Shown here: positions 24,057-36,665 of the stretch, piece after piece
How the letters are laid out: every line of letters begins with the position of its first letter
How positions within the stretch are numbered: the stretch's first letter is position 1
NCBI GenBank assembly: GCA_907165065.1
Contig: OU015550.1
Span: 4,127,501-4,191,500, forward strand
Reading direction: 5' to 3'
Length of the DNA stretch: 64,000 nt
DNA from: Caprimulgus europaeus
Taxonomy: Eukaryota; Chordata; Aves; Caprimulgiformes; Caprimulgidae
Made by a program: the position numbers and the translations under genes
Notes under the pieces: model-generated
The model's input: only the letters and a program-made list of their open reading frames with translations
Told to the model about the DNA's origin: nothing
Database searches by the model: none

Positions 24057-25381
24057 AGGCCCAGAGGCTTGTCAGAGTCGGGCATGGCACTTGCACAGCC
24101 TTGCACCCATCTCCTGTGAGATGTCTGACAACTCACTCCCAGAAAACTCTCCAAAATCTGCTCTTTTCCCCAAAGACCTCAGCCATCCTGGCCGTCCTCA
24201 GCTCGGTGTCCACGAGCCATTGCTTTAGAGAGGTTGTTTTGTTCTCCCTGCCCTTGCTCTGGAGATTAGGCAGGGCACTGTGGAAGGCTCAAGTGGGGAG
24301 AAATGTAAAGGTCAAGGCAATGGTGCTGTGTGTTTTGGAGAGCCCTATCCAGACCCTTATCTGGCTGCAGAGCTGCGGGTCTGGGTCTCCTGGCACAGGG
24401 AGATTGGAGCTGACAGCCGGGACGGGCTGGTGCGCTGATGGCAGCGTCACCACAGCCCAGGGCCATGTGAGCAGCGCAGAGAGGTGTCCCAGGTCCATGG
24501 GCCCTTGGCTAGGAAGGTGAGAGATCTGGCTTTGGATCTCCATGTGAAGTGAGGCTGCAAAGATGCTGTTGAGCTGGTGCTCGTGCATTCTGGATCTGGA
24601 TGTGAGGAGCTATGTGACTTTGTCAATAACTCTGGGCAGAGCTCTGCCTGTTTTGGGCTGCTGAGCTGATGTTCCTCACTGCAGGCAGACAACAAATTCC
24701 CACCACAGAGAAAATCTGTTACCAGCGTGCTTTCTCAGTGTGGAATGGTGATCTTGGAAATTCCTTGAGAATTTTCCTGTGGAAATTTACCTCAGTGATG
24801 TCTGCATAAATCTATATGAGTATAGTCTGTGCTAGCAGAGCTCATGTGATGGGTCATGAGGCCCAAGGTTAAGCCCAAGGATTTACCTGCCTCTAGGCTG
24901 TGTATGGAGACCTGTGGGTGCCCTACACTCACATTGGTCTGTGTTTGCCTGTTTGCTGCAGGCACAAGCACCTAAAATCCTACGGCTTTTCCACCCGTCT
25001 GTCTCCTTCTCAGAGAGCGATGGTTTCTGAAAAAATTATTCATGACCAATGAAGGTGAGGACAAAAATCTGGAGCAGCTGATGTGTGCAGATCACAGAAT
25101 CTCCTGAGTGACTTTTCTGCACTTCTGCATGTTGTCAGGAGCTGTACTGAAGGCCAAGGGTGCTGAAGTGCAGTGGAGGCTGACACTGACGCTGGGCAGG
25201 TCCCCATAGGGCTGCTGTGTCATTTCAGTTCTGCTTCTCAGAGGGGTCTGAAGTGATGCGTGGAGCTGGGGTGCTGTGCATGAGTGAACTGCACCCCCAG
25301 AACATATGATCAAAACTGATACCCTGTGGTGGGAACAACCTGCACATTCTTGCAAAGTGTTGGCTCTGCTGCTTTTCTTTC

Positions 25382-25480
25382 ACATGGGTCTGGTAAGAAA
25401 CACTGGGCTGATCTTGCTGCTCTCACAAAGCCTTTCTTGCTCTGGGGTTTCTTTTCCAAGGAGTATCTGGGGCTGCTTCC
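25382..25480 (-). pseudogene. Remnant of PIFO exon 3 (copy in unit B)
   Basis: This is the second gap-free 99-base match to PIFO exon 3, very close to the remnant at 16312-16410. The donor is destroyed differently (GAAAGA for GTAAGA) and the acceptor AG is kept. Flanking intron similarity covers about 25306-25600. The two remnants resemble each other far more than either resembles PIFO, so they shared a decayed ancestor before the last duplication. Confidence 0.85.
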
Positions 25481-26197
25481 CTGTCATTTCAAAGTGGAAT
25501 GCTCTTGCTGACATTTTTAAGACAGCAGTTGCATCAGGGGAAGGGCAGAAGTGCCTGAGCAGCAGCACAGATCACTCCCACTCATTTCTCTTTCTAAGCA
25601 GATGCTTTTTAAATCCACCTTTGGTGGCAGAGGATGAAGATTCCACCCTTAGGCTGCTGCAATGGGGCACAAGGGTCCCTTGGTGCTCAGGCCATGGAGA
25701 GGACCTCTGGGGCTCTGGGACATGTCAGGTGTCTGCCTGTGAATTGGTAGGTGCTCGGCTGAGCCGTTCCTGCAGCAGGGACTGACTGATGCCTCCCAGC
25801 CAGAGCACCAAGGCTGTGGGAGCTTTGAAGCCTCGTCCCTTTGGAAGGTAACTTTTCCAGGAGGTGAATCCTTTTTCCTGACCAAATGCTCAGACCTTGC
25901 TCTGTGGGGAACCCCAGTGTCCTGGTTGTGCCCCTGTGACCCTTCTCTGTGTACTCTCTCATGGCACAGCCTGATCTGCTCTGTCCCTTCCTTCTGCTTT
26001 TTGTCCCACTCACTGACTGTCCCACTGGCACAGCAAAATCCTGGAAAATGCCCATTTATGGCTGTTTAAAATACACCTTGTGGATTCAGACTCTCCCTTG
26101 AATAGAAGTATAAGTATCACAAGAGAATCTTGAAACATGAAAATATTAAGAGTCAGATGAGTGAAAACCATGCAGATTGTTGCTTTTTGCAGAGCAT

Positions 26198-26203
26198 TTT
26201 ATT
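26198..26203 (-). terminator. CHIA-c poly(A) signal AATAAA
   Basis: AATAAA on the minus strand sits at the position matching those of CHIA-a and CHIA-b, so a processed mRNA is still possible although the end of the gene has decayed. Confidence 0.6.
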
Positions 26204-26267
26204 TAATCACTATTATTCCAGGCAATAAAATCAGAGGGATCTGGTCACTGTAATAGAATTGATATCT

Positions 26268-26499
26268 TCATGGTTAATTGTAGCAGCAGCTGCTGACATT
26301 ATAGACAGGATTGTCAGGACAATTCTGAAACAAGTTTTGATGTTCAAACATTGGTAAAAGCTGCTCTGGTTGGTTGGGTATGGATGGCTCTGTCAGCACA
26401 GACACCTCTCCCATCACAGTCACTTGAATTGTTACTCCAGCTCGTGCTTGTACTCCTTCTTCCATAGTTAGGAGCTACAGAGACTTGAGGACTGGATGG
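26268..26499 (-). pseudogene. Decayed linker and CBM14 coding remnant of CHIA-c
   Basis: It lies downstream of the in-frame TAA at 26500-26502, inside what was exon 11. Faint traces of the chitin-binding domain remain but out of frame: a frame ending NCPDNPVYNVSSCCYN corresponds to [18 protein letters not shown] of CHIA-a. Several stops and at least one frameshift interrupt it. It would now be 3'UTR. Confidence 0.8.
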
Positions 26500-29400
26500 T
26501 TAATAGGAAGCACAGCCTGAAATGAAAGCAAGAAATAGTTTTCCTTTTGGGAAAGGATTATATTTATAACAAACTCTCCTCTCTACCATCCTTCCATGGT
26601 CCCATGGCATTAGGAGCACACCAAATTTGTATAGCTGCTGTAATAAGCACAAACCCCATGTTACTCCAGCTACTCACCACTGCTCTGCAGACCAAGACCG
26701 TTCTTCAGAGTGGTGATCAGGGGATATTTGCCCTGCTTGCAGAAAGTGCCAGTGAAGTCATCCATGTCAATGGTCCAAACCATAGCACCTCCAAAGTTGT
26801 TCTTCTTCAGCCAGTCAATCTGTTCAGTGCCAGGGAGAAATGCCATTTAATCTCTGGACCTGCTACTGCAGAAGGCCTTCTGCCTTATTATTAGCACAGC
26901 CACACATCCTACCATACCTTGATGTTGAAGCTCTTGATGTTGTCATAGCCAACCCATTCACTGCCCTGGTAGGCATAGGGGACATCCTGGGGGGCATCCC
27001 AAGCCTGGGTGGCTCCAGAGTTCAGGAATGTGCAGATCTAGGAAAAAAGGGGTGAGAGGGAGAAGTTCACAAGTGTCCTACAAAAAAGGACAGTTGGAAT
27101 ATTACATGGGCTAAAAATTCCTCACTGGGTAGCTTGAAGGGTGTTCATGTTCTTGGTGGCCTGGGTGTGGAGGAGCACACGTACCTCATAGTAAGCCAAC
27201 AACCCAGCCTGCTTTGTGTATTGTCCAGCTGGCCCAGGTCCTGATGTTGGAGCCCCAACAGCAGTGTTAGATGGGTTTTGGAGGTTGAAGTTGTGTCCAT
27301 AGGTTGGGAATCCAACAAGGAGCTTCTGAGCTGGAGCACCATTGTTCTTCCAGTAGTTCATAGCATATTCCTATTAAAAAAACCCACCACAGTTACAGTC
27401 TGTGCCAGAATTTGTAGGCAGGAAGATGACTTCTGTGACAGAGGCTCCCAAATATACGTACAACACTGAGGTAGCTGTTAGCATCATTGTAGAGAGGGCT
27501 GTTCTCCCCAGTCTGTCCATCCCCAGAGCTATAGAAGTCATAAGTCATCACATGGATGTAGTCCAAGTACCTGTGGAGAACATGGAATTGTCTCTCTCCT
27601 GGCCTGCTTATTCACCCAGACCTCAGTGTTCCTTTAGTGCTGGCTGTTTCTCCCACCACATCCCTGGCCATGTCCCCATTTTCTGCAAATCTGGGGTCTT
27701 GAAGACCTTTTTTTGAACTGGCCTTGTAAGTGCTGGAGCTAATTCTGTTCTCTAGGGGTGGGAGGGAAAGGCAGAGTGGGAATTGCACTGGTGTTCTGGG
27801 AACCGAGAGATGTTCCCCAACGGCACTGGGTGGCTGGAGGCAGACTGTTGTTACACTTCCCTTCCCAAGTTGTCCTGTTCCCCACCAAACAAGCACCACC
27901 CTCCCAGCGTTCTTGCCTTACCCAAAAGAGTAGGGACCCCACATGCAGTGAGGTTGGTTTCTGCCAGATAATGGCACATTTTTCCTTAACCACTTGAAGG
28001 AAGAGCACTCAAAGCACAGCAATGATACCTGAGAACTGTCTACTCACTGTCCAAGCTGAGGAATCTGGTAGCCAGACTGAATGTTGGAAACTCCTGCAGC
28101 AACAGCAGCAGTGACCATGAGACGGGGCTTGTTGACCTGTTGGGCTTCCTGCTCAAAGGCTGCCAGCATTTCCTGAGGGACACCAAGAAAGAGCTCTCAC
28201 CGTGGACTCTCTGGGCTCAGGCTTTGCAGGTGCCCAGGGCTCTGGCCAGAGCTATGCAGAGCAGAGGGCTTGACCAAAACCCACCTTAACCAGGACAGTA
28301 AAGAGAGCCTTGTCCTGGGCTGGGCTGCCCCTGGAACCGGGATATTCCCAGTCAAAGTCCAGCCCATCAAACCCATACTGGCGCAGAAATTTGATGACAG
28401 AATTGATGAAGGTCTGGCGGTTCTCAGGAGTGGAAACCATTGTGGAGAACCTAGGGAAGCAGAGAAGGACAGAGGTGGAATTTGGTTACTGCCTCTTCCT
28501 CCTCACCCTCCCTTTCTAGGGTGCTGTTATGGGAAGGAGATGGTTTCAACTTACTTGGCTGTCCCAAAATTCCATCCTCCAATGGCCAGGAGGGTCTTCA
28601 GGTTTCCATTCCTGCAAAGTGAGGAACAGGAACACGTTTTACTGCAAGTGTTTGGTGTAGGCCATGGTCTTCTGGTGTGGATCCCCAAGAGCAACACAAC
28701 ATCACACTGAGTCCGTCACCATCCTCAAAGGACTGGTGCTGACAGCCTGCCCTGCCCTCCCCATCACAAACTACATCTTCTCCTTGGCATCCCTTGACCA
28801 TGGATTGTGCTGACACTGAGCAGAGAAGAGCTGCTGGGCAGGACCTGAGAGGGAGAACAAGTGCTGCCCTTTGCTCTGGGTACGTACTGGTTCTTCAGGC
28901 CGTTGAAGGATTGGTACAGGGTGACGTCGTTCCATTCGTAAGTGGTGATCTCATTGTTGTTCATCCCAGCGAAGGCGTAGATCAGATGGTCACACAGGCA
29001 CGGGTCGATGTTGTCAGGCATGAATTTTCCCAGGCCAGGCCTGTACTGGGCCCAGTTGGTGAAGTAACATGACAGCACGTAGGCAGAGCCTGCAGAGAAA
29101 TAGAGGTGGGGGGATAGAATCATAGAATCCCAGGCTGGTTTGGGTTGGGAGGCACCATGAGGCTCATCCAGTCCCAACCCCCCTGCCAGCAGCAGGGACA
29201 CCTTCCACTAGACCAGGTTGCTCAAAGCCTCATCCAACCTGGCCGAGAACACTTCCAGGGAGGAGCAGCCACAGCTTCTCTGGGCAACCTGGGCCAGGGT
29301 CTCACCACCCTCACTCCAAAGAATTTCTTCCTAATATCTCATCTAAACCTCCCCTCTTTCATCTTAAAGCCATTTCCCCTTGTTCTGTCATTAACTGCCC

Positions 29401-30973
29401 TTATGAAAAGTCCTTCCCCAGCTTTCTTGTAGCCCCTTCAGGTACTGGGAGGCCACTGGAAGGTCTCCCCGGAGCCTTCTCTTCTCCAGGCTGAACAGCC
29501 CCAACTCTCTCAGCCTGTCCTCACAGCAGAGCTGCTGCAGCCCTGGCATCATCCTCGTGGCCTCCTCTGGACTCGTTCTAACAGGTCCGTGTCTCTCTTG
29601 TGTTGGGGGCTCCAGAACTGAATGCAGCACTGCAGGTGGGGCCTTATGAGAGCGGAGTAGAGAGGGAGAATCCCCTCCCTCGACCTCTGGCCACACATGG
29701 ATTTGGTCTGCACTGAAGAGACACCAGTAACTTCTGGCAGAGCATCATAACTAGATCTGATCAGAACTGAGTGGGCAGTGTTTCCTTGCAGGGTAAGGAG
29801 TTAGAGAAAGTCAAGGAGGGTTGGTTATCCCTCTGGGAACTGCTCTCCCAGGATAAGAATGCATCTCTTTCCTTCCCACTGTTTCACTAAATCAGTCAGT
29901 CTAGGAGCTTCTTACACCCTTCAACTCACAAATCAGGGTGGTTCTGCTTGCTGGGTCTCTTCCCCAGACTCAATCTTTCTCCTTTCCAGCCCCGTAAGGA
30001 AGAACAGAGGCAGAAGGGATCTCTGGAGAAGTGCTGGAGGGTGGAAGGCTCTTTGCGTGTGGGCTGTGCCCCTGTGTGCCCTGCCTTGGAAAGCTTCTGC
30101 AAGGACCAGGCTGGTGGCTGCGCTCAGGCTTCATTCAAGCTGAGCAGGAAGGGGCTGCTAAGAGGAAGCTTGTGTGGAGGAAAGCAACTTATTTGCACTT
30201 GAGATTGGGCCTGGCAGGCTTCGTCAAGCTCTTGTCTTCAGAGACAGCCTCGCTGTGTGCCCGCCTGCCTGTCCTTCCTCCCCCAGGACTTGTGAAATTC
30301 TGTTCCAGTTGCCTGTGTGTGCCAAAACTGAGGAGGGTTTGGCAGAGCTGGTTTTGGGGTAGGAAGCACATACCTATCTGTGCGTTCAGCAGGAGCACCA
30401 GGCCTGAAAAAAAAAGGTAAAGAATAAAGGTTTTACTGTTTGTACTTAGAAATGCAACGTTCTTGTGCAGGACTGGACTGAACCCAGTATAACCTCATCT
30501 TATGGTCACTGTTTTCGATAAAAAACACACAAGGCTATGTGCATTCTCAAGCATGGGTCAGCTGAGTGCTTCTATGTTTACATGTTTCTGTGTTTATATG
30601 TTTATAACCTGTAAAATTTGTTGAATTATTTCAGGTGAAAACAGAGAAAAGGAATCAAACAAATGACAATGCAGTATTTTGATTTTTAGGTTTTTTTGTT
30701 GAAAAAGCACACCTGAATTTCAGACAGCTATGAATTCTATTCATTTTTGAAGACATAAGATGCCTACTCCAGCAGTACTAAAAAATACAGCTATCCCAGC
30801 AGAAAGTAACTGCTATATCTTTTACTTTGACAGAAAAGTGCAGCATTTTAAATGCAAAAATCTCCTGTATCACCACCCAGTATAACAGTGACAGAGCCAC
30901 AAATATTTCTCATGAAGGCAGAGAATTAAGTTTTGAAGCAGGACTTACCGGTAAGCAAAATGAGCTTGGCCAT
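26500..30973 (-). CDS. CHIA-c: chitinase-like, GH18 domain only
   Basis: Coding exons in gene order: 30949-30973, 30374-30403, 28888-29089, 28554-28610, 28285-28450, 28048-28172, 27462-27570, 27185-27370, 26918-27037, 26678-26819, 26500-26516. All borders are GT/AG and the frame is open, 1179 nt = 392 residues, near the size of chitinase-like lectins such as CHI3L1. The signal peptide ([20 protein letters not shown]) and the catalytic FDGLDFDWE are kept, as is the Trp in MVWTIDMDD. Two changes stand out. Exon 11 meets a stop after five residues (GCASY), removing linker and CBM14. Exon 7 lacks five codons ([13 protein letters not shown] against [18 protein letters not shown] in CHIA-a) and reads YDFYSSGDG where other copies have YDFHGSWDG, so the cleft Trp218 is Gly. 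It may be a weakened enzyme, a lectin-like protein, or a gene beginning to decay; intact splicing argues that it is still expressed. Confidence 0.85.
29114..29698 (-). mobile_element. CR1 LINE fragment in CHIA-c intron 2
   Basis: Minus-strand CR1 3' part begins at its tail (atagaatcatagaatcccag on the plus strand) and runs through the usual CR1 sequence. Unit B reads straight across the site (gggatagatttggtctg), so the element entered unit C after the units separated or was lost by conversion from B. Confidence 0.92.
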
Positions 30974-31010
30974 CTTGGAGCAGAACTGATCTGCTGCAAA
31001 CTGTTTCCCA

Positions 31011-31018
31011 CTTTTATA
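31011..31018 (-). promoter_or_regulatory. CHIA-c TATA box
   Basis: TATAAAAG on the minus strand lies 38-45 bases upstream of the CHIA-c ATG, aligned with the other two copies. Confidence 0.7.
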
Positions 31019-32256
31019 CTCTCTCATTTCATGCCAGTCTTGTATCAGCAAAGAGACAAACATTTTGGAACATGCTAAGGATCAGTATCACAAAATGATA
31101 GCAGGACAATGGGCCTCAACACCCCAGATATCAGGCTGTGCCATGTCGTGGTGCTGTGAGAGTCATGGAAGAACAAGATTAGATGGTTTTTCTCCTTAAA
31201 AATATATTTACAGTGACAAAGTTTGTGCCAACACTGGTGATTACTCAGGGGCAGGTGGCTGAAGTGTTCACCTTGCGCTGTCATTGTGTCTGCCCGCAGC
31301 TGGTTGGCACTGCCAAAGCAAAGGTGGGGGACAAGGGTTGTGTCTCCTTGGCTGGGGCAGGCAGCGAGGCAGGACTGAGCAGGGCTCAGGATCACAGCAA
31401 TGGGCTTTTGGAGGGACACAGGGACTGGGCTCACTGGCTGTAGGCAAACTGGGATCCAGGGGGCTTTGTCATCTGAGCTGTGTCATGCTCACATCATCTG
31501 AGCTTGTTGTCACTTGAGGGAAGTGGAGAAGGTTTCCTGGTGTCCCATCAGTAAAGGAAGCCAAGACAGCTCCTGCCGAGTTGTTCTCCCCCTTGTGAAG
31601 ATAATTTTCTTCAGCTCCAGAGGTTTGTCAGAGTCAGGCATGGCACTTGCACAGCCTTGCACCCATCTCCTGTGAGATGTGTCTGACAACTCACTCCCAG
31701 AAAACTCTCCAAAATCTGCTCTTTTCCCCAAAGACCTCAGCCATCCTGGCCGTCCTCAGCTCGGTGTCCACGAGCCACTGCTTTAGAGAGGTTGTTTTGT
31801 TCTCCCTGCCCTTGCTCTGGAGATTAGGCAGGGCACTGTGGAAGGCTCGAGTGGGGAGAAATGTAAAGGTCAAGGCAATGGTGCTGTGTGTTTTGGAGAG
31901 CCCTATCCAGACCCTTATCTGGCTGCAGAGGTGCGGGTCTGGGTCTCCTGGCACAGGGAGATTGGAGCTGACAGCCGGGACGGGCTGGTGCGCTGATGGC
32001 AGCGTCACCACAGCCCAGGGCCATGTGAGCAGCGCAGAGAGGTGTCCCAGGTCCATGGGCCTTGGCTAGGAAGGTGAGAGATCCGGCTTTGGATTTCCAT
32101 GTGAAGAGAGGCTGCTTTCAATGACACTGGCAATGCAAAGGTTGAGCTAGTATAAATGTATTCTGAGTTTATTTATTAGACATGAGAATCGATGTGATTT
32201 TGCCAATAAAAACCTGGGGAGAGCTCTACCTGCTTTGGGCTGCTGAGCTCACTTAG

Positions 32257-35200
32257 CACACAGTACAGCCTTGGCTGATACTAGCAGCATTCGTTTTCAG
32301 CTCTTTAATTTTTACCAGCTAGCCTCATAAAAAATTCTCCCAAAGAATCATCTAATTCCATTAATTAAACAAAGGAAGAAATGGAGCCAAAGCAGTAAGT
32401 TTCCTTGCACATGCAGCTTCTTGATTTGCAATTAAATGCACCTTGAAAACACTGCAGGAGTCAAAATAAAAGCAAAAGAAAAGTATTAGCATGTAGTTTT
32501 AACTAAGGAGAGCATCTTCCTCCTGCTTTACAAGAATCTCGTAGTCAGTGGCTGGGTACTAACAGCAATTAAAATATCCAACAGTAGGTGTCAATGTTGC
32601 TTGGTCTTCTGAACCATGTAGCTGGAGAACTTTTCTAGCAGTCCTCTGATAATATTTCAAGAAGAAATGTGCTTGCAGGCCAGACAGCTTAGTTGCTGCT
32701 TCTTTTTGTTTAATCACAAACAGAGATTTGAAATTAACAGGACTTTTTTTTGCACTTTCAAATAGAAATTGAATGCTTCATTCTTGCTATAGAAAAATAG
32801 CCACCTTGGCAAAAGTGTACCTGCTTGACTTGGGAAATCTAAAGAAGGACATCAATGAATTGCTGACTGCTGCTTTGAGTTGTGCTGCTTTCAATGCCCA
32901 GGCCAGGAGGGGTGAGGAGATAACCTGTTCTCCTCCTCTTCCTTTGGTTTCTCCTTTAGACAGAGGGATTGTGGAGTTTCTTCCTTTCTAAAGCAGGGTG
33001 AAAGGTATCAGGAGTCTGGGTATCCTGGACCTAAGGGAATGACTGGGCACATCTTTACCTCAGCTTTAATGTTCTGCATATCCTGAGGATGCAGTTTAGC
33101 TGGAGGCAGGGGAAGGAATAGACTCTGCAAGTTGAAACTTGATTAGAGATATCGTGGAGCATGTTTAAAGAGACCTATCTAGGTCTCTTGTCTCTTTGGT
33201 GATATTGCTGGTCTCTCAATAGCTTAACAGCTTTTAATAGCTGAGCTTGATTTGGGGGCTGCTGGCTTTCTTGGAAAACTGTCCCACTCTCTTCAGGAGT
33301 CTGTCAGAGATTTAAGATAATATGGTCGCAGTGTCAGTAGCCAAACATGTGAAAATCCAGCTCTGCATCCAGTTGGGTCTGTATACACTTGCTTAAGTTA
33401 CTCCCACTACAATCCAACGCCTGTAAATGGAGTCCTGACAAAGGATCTCTCCTCCCTCCAGGTCACGTAACCGTGGACTTGCCCTTCACTGTGCAGCACC
33501 CGGCTGACGGCCGCTGGTGTAACCGTATCTGCGCAAAGAGGAGCTAGCTGGAACGCCTCTGGGGCTGGCATCTGCTCAGCTGCCTGACTGAGAGAGCTTG
33601 GAGAGTGATTTGGGAGCAGTCCTGGTCCAAAGCCCTTTCTGTTCCTCTCAACAGATTATTTGGTATTGCTGAAAGATCCACAGTCTTGCTGCCAGGAGAA
33701 CTACCCTGTGGGAAGCCCAGGCTGAAGAACCACCACCTCTACCTGCAGTGGAACATGGTCTATCCAGGAGCACACAACGCACAGGAAACATCTGGCATCT
33801 GTTCTTGTTCAGATTCACAGCAAGAAATTAGGAGCTTTAAAGCTCCTCAGGTTCCCTCCTCTAAAAGATAATCACACCATGTAGGTCCTGGGCAGGGACA
33901 TCACGCAGACAGGCGGCCAGGACACTTTGCCTATACAGGACAGCCAGGGGAGACTCAAAACTCTCTGATTCTTACGACACCAGTTCATATGTGTAAAGGT
34001 CTCTATTCTCAAGCCTGCTTTCCCCAGTACTAACTCCTTGTTACAAAGGCTGGATCTGTTCTGCTTCACACCGTTTTCCTCTGGCATTTGATTTCCCTTC
34101 TCTCCACTCCATGGAGTGGAACTAAAGAACTGCTGATGTTCAGATACCAACCATTCCCTGCCTCCCGGGGGAAATTCTTGCCTTCTGCATGTACATTCCC
34201 AGAAATATCATCTCTGACTCATTCTGATTACGAAATGCTGCAGCCATTTCCCCAGCTACTTCTACAGAGTGTCATGGTTTATTCACCTTTGTCCCCAGGT
34301 GGATTTTATAAGGAGTTAGGAGAGTTCTTTTCATGAGGAATTTGATGCAGTACTGCAATCACCCGTTGCATATTCTTTCCTTACAGCACATCTTTCATCT
34401 TTCCTTCTTCTCTCTTGGCACTAAACTGCTATAATTAGGCGCTGTAAACAAATCTCAAGCTTCTCTGATGTTGTGAAACACTCAAACTTGATTTCTGACC
34501 ATCCTGTTCCTCAAATAAACCTTGACTCTGCACTGCAGGCATCCCACTACCATTCTCTGGTGATCAGAATCGAGGCACAGCATTCCCCAGCTCTGTGGTG
34601 GGCCTGAACTCCAGTGAACAGAGGTGCCCAGGAACAGGCTGCAGATCCTTCCACCTATCCTTGGATCCAAGAATTATTTCCTGGTTTGTCAGCAAGTGAG
34701 AACAGGCCTTCGAAAGGGGGCATGTGAGCATAGGAGAGAGATTCACCAGCTGCTCACTCGCACATAAATAGCTGTGCCCAAACGCAGGTGTGTGCAGGTG
34801 GGCAAAACCCACTGCAGAAAGGTTATGTAAACACGAGTGAACATGCACATGGGTGTTGTTTTAGCTAAGGAAATACCACACCAAGACTTCTTTGTTTCAG
34901 TTGCTCTGGATTTTTCTTTTCTTTCTCTATTTTTATGCACCTTGTGTCACATGAAAATTTTTTATAGTCTGATCTTTTAAAAATTGGATTTATTAAAGCA
35001 TATAATCTTCAAAAATCTACTTAAGACTGATAATGCATATTAGAGCCTAAACTATTATCATCTATTATTTAGAAAAATATCAGCACCAAGCATGCAGGTC
35101 TTGAACTCCTTACAGTCAGGATTCGAAGTGGCAGGTTCAATCAGGCTGCTCCATGTTAACATGACCTGTTTTCCCCATCCATCTCATCCCAACAATCCCC

Positions 35201-36665
35201 ATTATCTATGAGGAAAGAACCAGATGCCCTGGATTGTGAGCTGAGACTAGCTGGGAGTATCGGGTGCTAATCCATCCCTGAACGCTGTGGCCGTCACCAC
35301 GCTGGGCACTGACGTTCACCCATCGTCGTGCATCTGTATCCCATGTTCATGAGCTCCAGTCCTTACCAGTATCTTACAGCAGGGCTACAGGAACTTCCTT
35401 TTGGGCTTGTCCTTTTTCCTCTGAACCTTTCAGAGAAGGCTCTGTTCCCCCTAACAGCATCCCAGCTCAGCTCATTACTGACTAAGCTCTTTTTCGGGTT
35501 AGCCAACATCTGCCCATTTCCAATTAATCTTTGTTCACAAGCTCAATAACCTGAGCCATCTGTATAGGTAAGAGAGATAAGCTCCCCATTAAACATTTAC
35601 AGGACATAACAAGAGAGCATTGAAGCAACTGTTGCTGAGACAACCCAGGCGGGTGTCTGCGTGCAGGGGAGTCGCTGACCCTCTGTCTCTGCCACACTGC
35701 AACTGAGTGAAAGAAATATGTGTATTTTTATCTGAAAATGTATGTGGACCATCACACACCCCCAAAAGGGTATGTGAACGTTCTTCCTACATTAGCATGA
35801 CAAAGGCTTTTAAAATAATTCAGTAGCATTTTGGATCCTAGATGTTTTAGCAGCTAAATAGCTTTTAAAGGAACCTGCACTACCTAGGCAGCAGCTCTAG
35901 ATGCCCTTCAACCTCCAATGCTTAAAATAGCTCAGAAGTCAGTCTGACCCCTCCACTGTTCAGCTTTCCTCACCAGGGTGAAACATGTCCTTAATTCTAG
36001 GCAGAGGCATTATCTTTGTCCCCACACTTTATCATTTCCTGTCCTTGTTTTGAAAGAACAGGGTGTTTTAAAAAATCTTGCTAAGACGGGGTTTTACCTC
36101 ACAGAGCACCTCGGTCCTTTTCCCCGTTCAAGCTTTCCACCTCTGGGGCAGCACAGAGAACAAGATCCTTTGCTAATTTATCCCACTCCCTCCACAGCTA
36201 TTCGTGGCAACAAAGGGGTAAAGTCTCACCTGAAAACCTTTATGAAAACTCAGGAATCTCAGGCGTGAAGCCAGGGCACCCACAACTTCCTAAGTGTATC
36301 TCAAGGTCCAGGGGGAGGGCTGGCAGATAATCGCTTTTAAGGGTGTAAAGAGTTTAAGGGGCCACAAAAGGGGAGACGGTGACTCCTTTGCTCCCTCAGC
36401 ACCAAGGCAAAGCACAAGCAACAGGGGCAGAAAGCTTCTGAGCTGGGAGTGAACTCCTCCAAGGCTCAGGGGGGACCAGAGGGACCTCGGTGGCATGAGC
36501 AGAGTGCTGGCCCCTTCCCAGCAATTCCTGCATGGAGCGATGAGGGGACTGCCACCAGCCCCACCACCCCCGGGACCCCCTTCACCATGTGGCCCTGCTG
36601 GGTCTGAAATGGGATCATGCTCTGCAAACTGATCCTTGCTGCCAGCTGGCCTGGCACAAAATCAA
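32257..36665. other. Gene-free stretch upstream of CHIA-c
   Basis: Unique sequence with moderate to low GC. Short open frames exist on both strands but none shows family motifs, splice structure or conservation between repeats. I see no gene. Confidence 0.55.

Larger units (their letters stand above)
17036..26072 (-). repeat. Tandem duplication unit B (CHIA-b plus PIFO remnant)
   Basis: This is the second copy of the unit, collinear with unit A from 17036 to about 26072 apart from an extra segment of about 1.5 kb (22556-24056) between the CHIA-b promoter block and the upstream block. It contains CHIA-b and a second PIFO remnant (25382-25480). Borders are approximate. Confidence 0.85.
26073..32256 (-). 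repeat. Tandem duplication unit C (CHIA-c)
   Basis: This is the third copy. Similarity to A and B covers the gene, the promoter and the upstream block to about 32090, then fades by 32256 into unique sequence. It lacks the upstream PIFO remnant. Its 3' end (26073-26680) is clearly more diverged than the rest. A CR1 (29114-29698) sits in intron 2. Confidence 0.8.

Noticed and set aside
26500..30973. CHIA-c as a plain pseudogene
   Set aside because: Every splice site is intact, the frame is open through the whole GH18 domain, and the TATA box, poly(A) signal and catalytic motif are kept. Loss is confined to the C-terminal domain and one exon.
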